Shown here one piece after another: positions 6,799 to 11,595 of a stretch of 11,595 nucleotides of DNA. Numbering within the stretch: position 1 is the stretch's first letter; every line of letters begins with the position of its first letter. The position numbers and the translations under genes were made by a program. The stretch lies in NCBI GenBank assembly GCA_964581365.1, contig CAZOOF010000057.1:1-11595 (forward strand). Reading direction: 5' to 3'. Below the pieces are notes generated by a model. That model was given only the letters and a program-made list of their open reading frames with translations. It did not search any database and had not been told where the DNA came from. Source of the stretch: JAITWN01 sp964581365. GTDB taxonomy: Bacteria > Pseudomonadota > Gammaproteobacteria > SZUA-140.

Positions 6799-8064
6799 AT
6801 GAACACAGCGGCGGACAGAGCGGCAAGCAGACGACGAACCGGAGCGCACCGCATTGTCCGCCGCCTGTTCTGCGCCGCCCTGCTGATTCCGGCCCTGCTG
6901 ACCGGACTCGCCGCCTCGGCCGCCGGAGCGCGCGAAGACGCCTGGGCCGCGATGCTGGCCACCGAGACTGCGCTCACGGTCTCGGCCGCATTCGATGCGC
7001 AGGGACGGCTCTGGCGGGCGCGCGTCGAGGACGGGCATGTCCTGGTCGATCGCTCGCCCGATGCCAGCGCCGGGTTCGGCCTCGCGACCCGGGTCAACGC
7101 GGAGCCTGAACCCATCGCTACGTCGGGCGACAATCGCCCCAAGATCGCCATCGCCGAAGATGGCACGGTCTACGTCAGCTACACCCGTATGGGCGAACGG
7201 CCCTTCTCCGGCGACATCCGCTTCGCGCGCTCGGTCGATGATGGCAAGTCCTTCTCCGCCCCGATCACCATCAACGACAACCGCGAAGTGATCAGCCATC
7301 GTTTCGATGCGCTGATCATCGACGCCGACGACCGGGTACACCTGGTCTGGATCGACAAGCGCGACGAATCCGCGGCACGCAAGGCGGACGAACCCTATCC
7401 AGGGGCAGCGCTCTACCACGCGGTCTCGACCGACCGCGGCGAGACCTTCGGCCCCAACCTCAAGCTCGTCGATCACAGCTGTGAGTGCTGCCGCATCGCT
7501 CTGGCTCTGGGGCCGGACGGCGTACCCAGCGCCTTCTGGCGCCACGTCTACGATGGCAACGTTCGCGACCATGCCCTGATGCGCCTCGACAGCCGCGATC
7601 CGCCGCGGCGCATCACCCACGGCCACTGGAAGGTGGATGCCTGCCCGCATCACGGGCCGGCGCTGGCCATCGACCACGAAGGAGTCCATCACTTCGCGTG
7701 GTTCGACAACGGTCCGCACGCGCGCGGCCTGTTCTACGCGCGCTCCCGCGGCGGCAAATCCGTTTCCAAGCCCATGCCGATCTCCGATCCGTCCCTGCGG
7801 CCCGATCACCCGGCATTGCTCGCCCATGGCGACAGTGGACGGATCTGGCTGGCATGGAAGGAATTCGACGGCGAAAGCACCCGGCTGCGCTCGATGTACT
7901 CCGTGAACGGCGGGCGCGACTGGTCGACTCCGGCAACAACGGGGACCAGCGCCGACGCCACCGACCATCCACAGCTGCTGGCGCATGGCGCGCAAGTGTT
8001 CGTGTCCTGGAACACCGCGGCCGAAGGATATCTTCTGATTCCGCTCGGAGAAACTCAGCCATGA
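6799..8064 (+). CDS. Exported BNR/Asp-box (sialidase-like fold) protein with CxCC and Cys/His motifs
   Basis: A 421-residue protein with an N-terminal export signal: Arg-rich, then LFCAALLIPALLTGLAASAAGA at ~23-44. The body looks like a beta-propeller, with Asp boxes SVDDGKSFS (~145-153), STDRGETFG (~210-218) and SVNGGRDWS (~368-376), so automated annotation would call it a sialidase. I see no convincing sialidase catalytic set, such as the arginine triad in proper context, and do not assign that activity. The mature part has only four Cys: CECC at 228-231 and C282 in HWKVDACPHHGPAL. His residues cluster at ~276-298. From memory, some sialidase-annotated proteins share a CxCC plus CPxxGPA pattern; this could not be checked. 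The cluster could bind a metal or form disulfides. It lies 42 bp after the receptor gene and overlaps the thioredoxin-like gene by ATGA, so the three are probably co-expressed. An AGGG lies ~12 bp before the ATG. Confidence 0.85.
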   Translation: MNTAADRAASRRRTGAHRIVRRLFCAALLIPALLTGLAASAAGAREDAWAAMLATETALTVSAAFDAQGRLWRARVEDGHVLVDRSPDASAGFGLATRVNAEPEPIATSGDNRPKIAIAEDGTVYVSYTRMGERPFSGDIRFARSVDDGKSFSAPITINDNREVISHRFDALIIDADDRVHLVWIDKRDESAARKADEPYPGAALYHAVSTDRGETFGPNLKLVDHSCECCRIALALGPDGVPSAFWRHVYDGNVRDHALMRLDSRDPPRRITHGHWKVDACPHHGPALAIDHEGVHHFAWFDNGPHARGLFYARSRGGKSVSKPMPISDPSLRPDHPALLAHGDSGRIWLAWKEFDGESTRLRSMYSVNGGRDWSTPATTGTSADATDHPQLLAHGAQVFVSWNTAAEGYLLIPLGETQP

Positions 8065-8576
8065 TGCCCGTCATCCGCGCCGTCGCCCTCGCCTGCGCGC
8101 TCGCCTCGGCCGGCGCCGTATCGGCGGTCGGGGCAGATCTGGAACCCCAGCCCTTCGTGCGCGGTAGCCAGCAGGCGATCGTCACGGCGCATGCCGGCAC
8201 GCCGTTCGTGCTCTCGCTGTGGTCCCTCGATTGCACTTACTGCCGCCACGACCTGGCGATGCTCGGCCGCCTGCAGAAGGACCATCCTCAGCTTCGTCTG
8301 GTCATGGTCGCTACCGATCCGCCCTCACGGCGCGGGGAAATCGCGCCCACGCTTGCCGGGCTGGGGGTCGAAGGCGAGAGCTGGCTGTTCGCCGATGCCT
8401 ATGCGGAACGCCTGCGCTATGAAGTCGATACGGAATGGTTCGGCGAACTTCCCCGGACCTATTTCTATGACGGAAAGGGCGAGCGTATCGGTGTGAGCGG
8501 CAGCCTCGACGAGGAAGCCGTCCGCGAGTGGATCATCGGCGCCTATGGCGAGGCGGAGCCAGCCGTGGCGCGCTGA
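8061..8576 (+). CDS. Exported thioredoxin-fold (TlpA/ResA-like) protein with CTYC motif
   Basis: A 171-residue protein with a Sec signal peptide (MMPVIRAVALACALASAGAV..., cut near residue 25), so it is periplasmic or membrane-tethered. The thioredoxin fold is shown by FVLSLWSLDCTYCRHDL (~49-65), where C58 and C61 form the active-site pair CTYC; VMVATD (~81-86) as a strand; and ELPRTYFYD (~129-137), with P131 as the likely cis-proline. The centre dipeptide Thr-Tyr lacks the Pro seen in typical TlpA WCxPC sites, so its redox potential or metal affinity may differ. The ATG at 8061 overlaps the BNR stop in ATGA; the next ATG at 8064 is a possible alternative. Translational coupling to the Cys-bearing BNR protein suggests that it keeps those cysteines reduced or hands over a metal. 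Its last 34 bases overlap the opposite DUF3108 gene. Confidence 0.87.
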   Translation: MMPVIRAVALACALASAGAVSAVGADLEPQPFVRGSQQAIVTAHAGTPFVLSLWSLDCTYCRHDLAMLGRLQKDHPQLRLVMVATDPPSRRGEIAPTLAGLGVEGESWLFADAYAERLRYEVDTEWFGELPRTYFYDGKGERIGVSGSLDEEAVREWIIGAYGEAEPAVAR

Positions 8577-9427
8577 GCCCCCGCCCGCGCGGCGAGCGGC
8601 ATCTCCAGCTTCTGCAGGCTCATCGTAAACGTCCCCAGCTCCTCGTCCACGTGACGAATGCGCACCGGGAGATAACCTAGCGACGGAGCCATCCAGAAGG
8701 TGGTCTGGTCTTCCCCCTCGAGATCGCTTTCCGTGCGCGCGTTGGCGACATCCAGCCCGGCGCCATCCTCCACCCGCAGACGTCCGGCCAGTTCGACCCG
8801 CAGCGTCTCGTAGCGGCCGCGTGGCGTATCGACACGCTCCTCCCCGGTCACTTCGAAGCGGTACACCCGCAGGCGATTCTGGTCGACCATCAGATACTGC
8901 ATTGCCCGCTTCCCCGCGGCGAGGTCCTGGACCATCGCCATCTGCAGCGACAGCCGATCATGCGCCTCGGGCGGCACACCCTGGCGGACTTCCCGTCCCT
9001 TGAAGCGTTGGGTCACCTGGCCCGCCTCGCGATCGAAGACAATGCCGCCTTCGCGCGCCTTGCGACCGGTGATGCGCATCTCATAAAGCTCGGGCACCAC
9101 GCCGGCATGTTCCAGGCGACCACGGGAGTATTCGGCAATCTCGTCGGCATAGAACATCGCGATCAGCTTGGCCGGCCGCAGGCTGGAACTGTAGCGGTAC
9201 CCTCCATCGGCACCAAGCTCCAGGCGCAGTTCCGCGGTGGCCAGCGAGAAGTCGCTGTCCATGATCGAGCGCGTGACCCGGTAATCCGCACGGAAGGGCT
9301 GGAACAGCGGCGCAGCCAGCGCCTCCGGCCGCTCGCCACCCAGGGCCGGCGCGGCGCCAGCCATTCCTGTGAGAAGGAAAAGGAACAGAGAGAGGAAAGC
9401 AGCGGAAAAGCGACGCGACTGATTCAT
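8543..9427 (-). CDS. Exported DUF3108-family protein
   Basis: A 294-residue protein recognised as DUF3108 by its general pattern: FRADYRVTRSIMDSDFSLAT near the mature N-terminus, then the segments YEMRITGRKA, DRLSLQMAMVQDLAAGK, RFEVTGEERVDTPRGRYETL and FWMAPSLGYLPVRIRHVDE. The family is periplasmic, of unknown molecular function, and probably a beta-rich sheet. The start chosen is ATG at 9427 (MNQSRRFSAAFLSLFLFLLTG), which begins a clean Sec signal peptide cut near residue 26. An in-frame ATG at 9478 would add 17 polar residues before the signal. The ribosome site is weak. The gene converges on the thioredoxin-like gene and overlaps it tail to tail by 34 bp with no terminator between them. 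It lies 111 bp beyond the yqhA-like gene on the same strand. Confidence 0.88.
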   Translation of the reverse strand: MNQSRRFSAAFLSLFLFLLTGMAGAAPALGGERPEALAAPLFQPFRADYRVTRSIMDSDFSLATAELRLELGADGGYRYSSSLRPAKLIAMFYADEIAEYSRGRLEHAGVVPELYEMRITGRKAREGGIVFDREAGQVTQRFKGREVRQGVPPEAHDRLSLQMAMVQDLAAGKRAMQYLMVDQNRLRVYRFEVTGEERVDTPRGRYETLRVELAGRLRVEDGAGLDVANARTESDLEGEDQTTFWMAPSLGYLPVRIRHVDEELGTFTMSLQKLEMPLAARAGAQRATAGSASP

Positions 9428-9505
9428 CGGTCCAGTATAGCCATCATTCTCGCGCCCGCGGCCGCCCGGGGCTGGCACCGAAGCCAGCGGTCAACGGCAT
9501 GGCAA

Positions 9506-9522
9506 GCCGGCGCCGCGCCGGC
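9506..9522 (-). terminator. GC-rich hairpin after the yqhA-like gene
   Basis: An 8-bp inverted repeat with a single central base, GCCGGCGC-C-GCGCCGGC (effectively a 6-bp stem with a 5-nt loop), lies 17 bp beyond the yqhA stop on the minus strand. No T-tract follows. It may mark the end of the yqhA transcript. The remainder of 9428-9538 shows nothing recognisable. Confidence 0.35.
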
Positions 9523-9538
9523 CCGCTCACGCCCTGCT

Positions 9539-10069
9539 TCATTCAGCCACCGCGTCGGCGCGTTTCGCCTTCTTGCGCGAGCCCAGCCAGTCCATGATGG
9601 CGAACAGCAGTCCGGAGACGACGAAAGTCATGTGGATGATGACCTTCCACTTGAGCTGGGACTCGTCCATGTTTTGCACGTTGACGAACGCCTTGAGCAG
9701 CTCGATGCCGGAGATGGCCACGATGGAACCGATGAGCTTGATCTTGAGGTCGGAGAAATCGACATGCCCCATCCACTCCGGCCGGTCCTCGCTGTCACCG
9801 GTATGAATCTTGGACACGAAGTTTTCATACCCGGCGAAGATGATGATCAGCAGCAGGTTGGCGACCAGCGCGAGATCGACCAGCGAAAGTATGCCGACGA
9901 TGGTCTGTCCCGTGCCTCCATGCAGCGCCAGCGGAATGAGGGCGAACAGCTCGCGCACGAACTTGATCAGCAGCAGCACGATGGACAGCACGAGCCCGAT
10001 GTAGAAAGGCGCCAGCAACCAGCGGCTTCCGAACAGCAGGCGTTCCAGCACTCGTTCGAATGCGCTCAT
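9539..10069 (-). CDS. yqhA: YqhA-like UPF0114 family inner-membrane protein
   Basis: A 176-residue inner-membrane protein matching the UPF0114/TIGR00645 family (E. coli YqhA) in length and sequence. The start MSAFERVLERLLFGSRWLL is followed by APFYIGLVLSIVLLLIKF, a TM segment at ~20-37. A second is around ~58-80 (GILSLVDLALVANLLLIIIFAGYENFVS), a polar cytoplasmic stretch with DWS/HVDFSDLKIKLIGSIVAISGIELL at ~95-125 includes a third, and a last TM is at ~144-163 (IIHMTFVVSGLLFAIMDWL). It ends in a Lys/Arg-rich tail. The molecular function is not established. The start ATG overlaps the stop of the upstream open frame as ATGA, but a separate candidate promoter lies 66 bp before the start. The overlap is probably accidental read-through of a cassette gene rather than a true operon. 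Confidence 0.9.
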   Translation of the reverse strand: MSAFERVLERLLFGSRWLLAPFYIGLVLSIVLLLIKFVRELFALIPLALHGGTGQTIVGILSLVDLALVANLLLIIIFAGYENFVSKIHTGDSEDRPEWMGHVDFSDLKIKLIGSIVAISGIELLKAFVNVQNMDESQLKWKVIIHMTFVVSGLLFAIMDWLGSRKKAKRADAVAE

Positions 10070-10752
10070 GCGGGTGGGTCAGCTCCGTTGGGTTTCGTGC
10101 CGCGTCGCCCGTAGGCGGTAGCGGGATGGCGCGCATTGTCGCAGATCAGGGACGACGTACGCAATTGAACAGCTCCGGCACCCTCATGGTCTCCAGGCAC
10201 CGGTTGAGAGCTCAACCCCCCCGCCCGCTGCGGGCGGGTCGGCTGCAAGGAGTTGTCAGGCGCAGTCGGCCTCGGCCCACGCGCACCGTCCAGGCTCCGG
10301 TCTTTGGCTCCAAAGAACTCGAGGATCTTAGGCTCCATGACTGACTGGACCTCCACAAGCGCCTCCTTGCAACTTGACGCCGCTCTCTTGTCCAACAACA
10401 CGTAGTCAAATGGCAGTTCGCGCATCATCTTTGCTGCGTAGAACTCACCGAGCTTCATCCTCCAGCCGTAGGAATTGAACCCAGGGGTATACACGTGGAA
10501 GAGGACCATCCGCCTGTAAGGGTATCTGTCGGAGAGCAGCCAATACTTTCCGACATTTGTATCTGGATGTGATTGTTTTACCTCCACCTCCAACGCAATC
10601 AGGGAATCCCCATCGGTGAGTACTCCATCGGCCCTGAAGCCATCCGCTGGCAATCCCGGAATAGACTGCCACCCCGCAGTGAATACGAGTTCCGCCCCGG
10701 AGAAGCCTCTCATCCACCCCGCCAACTCGGCCTCGAGCTCTTTCCAGTCCAT
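10066..10752 (-). CDS. Integron-cassette-like gene; PD-(D/E)XK-fold protein of unknown function
   Basis: The frame encodes 228 residues from ATG 10752, but only the first ~150-160 look like a native protein. That part has MDWKELEAELAGWM, then FRADGVLTDGDSLIALEVEVKQ, in which D42 and E57-V-K59 have the spacing of a PD-(D/E)XK nuclease-like core. RRMVLFHVYTP and FDYVLLDKR follow as core strands. A nuclease fold is thus plausible; activity and target are unknown. From about residue 164 the frame reads through an attC-like repeat (PDNSLQPTRPQRAGG) and on to the yqhA start, so the C-terminal ~65 residues are probably not native. An alternative start is ATG 10767. The start chosen has GAGAAGAAAAG before it. 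GTTAGGC precedes the gene, and its base use is visibly less GC-rich than that of its neighbours. Together these suggest a horizontally acquired cassette. Confidence 0.65.
   Translation of the reverse strand: MDWKELEAELAGWMRGFSGAELVFTAGWQSIPGLPADGFRADGVLTDGDSLIALEVEVKQSHPDTNVGKYWLLSDRYPYRRMVLFHVYTPGFNSYGWRMKLGEFYAAKMMRELPFDYVLLDKRAASSCKEALVEVQSVMEPKILEFFGAKDRSLDGARGPRPTAPDNSLQPTRPQRAGGLSSQPVPGDHEGAGAVQLRTSSLICDNARHPATAYGRRGTKPNGADPPA
10135..10164 (-). promoter_or_regulatory. Candidate promoter of the yqhA-like gene
   Basis: On the minus strand TTGCGT (10164-10159) and GACAAT (10140-10135) are spaced by 18 bp, giving a start site near 10128 and a leader of about 58 nt before the yqhA ATG. The boxes match consensus at 3/6 and 4/6 positions. 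This supports yqhA being transcribed separately from the cassette-like gene, whose open frame crosses this site. Confidence 0.4.
10202..10261 (-). repeat. Degenerate integron attC-like site
   Basis: Read on the minus strand the site begins GCCTGACAACTCC, one base off the RYYYAAC core. It continues with TTGCAGCCGACCCGCC, then a perfect 9-bp hairpin around a single base (10220-10238, CCCGCCCGC-T-GCGGGCGGG). A second palindrome follows, GGTTGAG-AG-CTCAACC at 10202-10217. The first half closely resembles attC sites of Xanthomonas-type chromosomal integrons as I remember them. The expected closing GTTRRRY is missing or mutated (the nearest, GTTCAAT at 10170-10164, has one mismatch). It is therefore best seen as a decayed attC. 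Confidence 0.6.
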
Positions 10753-10773
10753 CTTTTCTTCTCGCATTTGTTC

Positions 10774-10780
10774 GCCTAAC
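10774..10780 (-). repeat. attC core half-site GTTAGGC before the cassette-like gene
   Basis: On the minus strand GTTAGGC fits the integron core GTTRRRY exactly and lies 21 bp before the chosen start of the cassette-like gene. This is where the preceding attC ends in a cassette array. No matching RYYYAAC partner or palindromic arms are evident beyond it (10781-10860), so only the end is preserved. Confidence 0.5.
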
Positions 10781-10859
10781 ACAGCATCGCCGCGCACCGT
10801 GTGACCTCGATCACGGTTCCGCTACGCGGCTCTGACCGTGCATGACCGTCTGCCGATAG

Positions 10860-10892
10860 CTCTCCTGGACTCTAGACTTAAACACAGGAGAG
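10860..10892 (+). promoter_or_regulatory. Inverted repeat enclosing the ribosome-binding site of the small ORF
   Basis: CTCTCCTG (10860-10867) and CAGGAGAG (10885-10892) are perfect 8-bp complements around a 17-nt loop. The right arm contains the Shine-Dalgarno core AGGAG, located 8 bp before the ATG at 10899. If the transcript starts upstream of 10860, folding would hide the ribosome site, giving possible translational control. If the start is inside the loop, it may instead be an operator. No clear promoter boxes were found to decide. Confidence 0.5.
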
Positions 10893-10898
10893 AGATCC

Positions 10899-11126
10899 AT
10901 GGGAGACAAGCACTTGCATCAATATATCTGTATTCGACCTGAAGATCGCAAACTGCTCGACGAACATCAGCTCGAAGGATTGATCGATGCCCGCGGCCGC
11001 CGCAACGCACCGCTGCGCACCGGGAACGTCCGCAAATCCATCGAGCATCACCAGGAGCGGCAGCGCTTGAAGCGCAATATCGCCGACTTCGACTGGGTAG
11101 ACGCCGAGCAGGATGATCACCACTGA
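10899..11126 (+). CDS. Small hypothetical protein, 75 residues
   Basis: I do not recognise this protein with confidence. It is soluble and highly charged. It starts MGDKHLHQYICIRPEDRKLL, has a basic middle (DARGRRNAPLRTGNVRKSIEHHQERQRLKR, ~31-59) likely to be helical, and an acidic, His-ending tail (ADFDWVDAEQDDHH). The basic helix followed by an acidic tail is reminiscent of small DUF3545/PA3496-like proteins, but this is only an impression. The ribosome site AGGAGAGAG before the ATG is strong and lies in an inverted repeat. Together with an intact frame in a spot of its own, this supports a real gene. It is divergent from the cassette-like gene and 69 bp upstream of the tRNA. Confidence 0.6.
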   Translation: MGDKHLHQYICIRPEDRKLLDEHQLEGLIDARGRRNAPLRTGNVRKSIEHHQERQRLKRNIADFDWVDAEQDDHH

Positions 11127-11176
11127 GAAACCACGAACGAAGGAAGGGGCAGGATGCGAATGCGGCGCACCGTTGT

Positions 11177-11182
11177 TATAAT
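11177..11182 (+). promoter_or_regulatory. -10 box of the tRNA-Arg promoter
   Basis: A perfect TATAAT followed by a GC-rich discriminator (TCGGGCGCCGC), 13 bp before the mature tRNA. The GC-rich discriminator is typical of stringently controlled stable-RNA promoters. The -35 is weak (ATGCGA at 11154-11159, 17-bp spacer). Confidence 0.75.
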
Positions 11183-11195
11183 TCGGGCGCCGCAT

Positions 11196-11268
<73 letters not shown>

Positions 11269-11272
<4 letters not shown>

Positions 11273-11292
11273 TGAACTCCATGAGTCATGGC
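11269..11292 (+). terminator. Hairpin directly after tRNA-Arg
   Basis: GCCATG (11269-11274) pairs with CATGGC (11287-11292), and inside it ACTC (11276-11279) pairs with GAGT (11283-11286), with one bulged A and a CAT loop. The stem begins within the tRNA's CCA end and is followed by only a weak pyrimidine run (CCTTCTCC). It may be the terminator or a processing signal of the tRNA transcript. Confidence 0.45.
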
Positions 11293-11424
11293 CCTTCTCC
11301 GGATACCCATCACCCCTCCCCTGATTGACCATGTGCATGCACGGGTTTGCGCCTCGGTCCGGGCGTCGGCAATCCGTCACTCGCCCTCGTTTCCCAACCC
11401 ATTCCACCGACAGCAAAAAAAATC

Positions 11425-11447
11425 CTATTCACAGATTCTGTGGATAA
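11425..11447. other. Inverted pair of DnaA boxes in an AT-rich spacer
   Basis: TGTGGATAA at 11439-11447 is a perfect DnaA box (TTATCCACA on the minus strand). CTATTCACA at 11425-11433 on the + strand is one base off TTATNCACA. They are arranged head to head around the palindrome CACAGA-T-TCTGTG (11430-11442) and preceded by a run of eight A. No dnaA, dnaN or rpmH is in the window, so an origin cannot be claimed; DnaA-regulated transcription of the gene to the right is an alternative. Apart from this, 11293-11534 shows no gene. Confidence 0.45.
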
Positions 11448-11534
11448 CTCTGTTGAAAACTTATTGAATACCCCGCAAGACCGCTTTCCTGCTTCAAGAT
11501 TTTACTTTCTGCTCATCTTTTGCTCAGACACAAG

Positions 11535-11595
11535 ATGGCGACAAAACAGCCACTTGCAAAGCAAATGAAAAGTATGCACGATGCCACCCAAAGCG
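11535..11595 (+). CDS. Possible start of a gene cut by the window edge
   Basis: From ATG 11535 the frame stays open to the window end (MATKQPLAKQMKSMHDATQS). It is the most gene-like reading of the last bases, following an AT-rich spacer that could hold its promoter. No Shine-Dalgarno site precedes it and 20 codons are too few to recognise a family, so it may be chance. Confidence 0.25.
   Translation, partial: MATKQPLAKQMKSMHDATQS

Noticed and set aside
5887..7995. Very long open frame on the minus strand opposite the receptor and BNR genes
   Set aside because: It crosses two well-supported genes and their intergenic gap, and shows no signal, domain or ribosome site. The same applies to the frame at 4756-5793 on the minus strand.
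7485..8060. Upstream extension of the thioredoxin-like reading frame
   Set aside because: It runs inside the BNR gene without a start and with Arg-rich shadow composition. The signal peptide and ATGA overlap place the true start at 8061.
6799..8064. Calling the BNR protein an exo-alpha-sialidase
   Set aside because: Asp boxes only indicate the propeller fold. No convincing catalytic residue set was found and the neighbours do not suggest sialic acid metabolism.
11347..11568. 73-codon frame at the right end
   Set aside because: No ribosome site, no recognisable composition, and it covers the DnaA-box spacer. The overlapping frame from 11535 is a better, though still weak, candidate.

Overview
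The window looks like a chromosomal segment of a GC-rich, Gram-negative proteobacterium, most likely a gammaproteobacterium of the Xanthomonadales/Nevskiales type. The grounds are a DnaE2 polymerase, a TonB-dependent receptor, a YqhA/UPF0114 protein, a DUF3108 protein, a tRNA-Arg with encoded CCA, and a Xanthomonas-like integron attC remnant. The organism assignment is inference. No replication, conjugation or phage genes are visible.

Layout. (1) Positions 1-1874 (+): the C-terminal ~620 residues of error-prone DNA polymerase DnaE2; its N-terminus lies off the left edge. (2) 1919-2197 (-): a small Arc-type ribbon-helix-helix regulator, convergent with dnaE2. (3) 2353-4402 (-): a two-gene drug-efflux operon, a 14-TM DHA2 MFS transporter followed by an overlapping MarR regulator. 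There is a hairpin after the operon and a TTGAC-type inverted-repeat operator candidate at its promoter. (4) 4612-8576 (+): the most interesting block. A TonB-dependent receptor is followed by an exported BNR (sialidase-like) protein with an unusual CxCC...C/His-rich motif, and by an exported thioredoxin-fold protein with a CTYC motif. The last two overlap as ATGA. The receptor promoter carries a 13-bp tandem repeat in an AT-rich island. The block reads as an uptake plus periplasmic metal/thiol-handling module of unknown substrate. (5) 8543-9427 (-): an exported DUF3108 protein whose 3' end overlaps the thioredoxin gene by 34 bp. (6) 9539-10069 (-): YqhA-like UPF0114 membrane protein with its own candidate promoter. 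(7) 10066-10752 (-): a gene that looks like a stranded integron cassette. It encodes a PD-(D/E)XK-like protein of unknown function, has GTTAGGC in front and a degenerate attC hairpin at the back, and runs by read-through into the yqhA start. (8) 10899-11126 (+): an unknown 75-residue acidic/His-rich protein whose Shine-Dalgarno site is inside an 8-bp inverted repeat. (9) 11196-11272 (+): tRNA-Arg(CCT) with a perfect TATAAT promoter. (10) 11293-11595: a non-coding stretch with an inverted pair of DnaA boxes, then possibly the first codons of a gene cut by the right edge.

How the genes work together. The MFS/MarR pair is a self-regulated efflux unit. The TonB receptor, BNR protein and thioredoxin-like protein probably act in sequence from outer membrane to periplasm. 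The remaining genes are independent single units.
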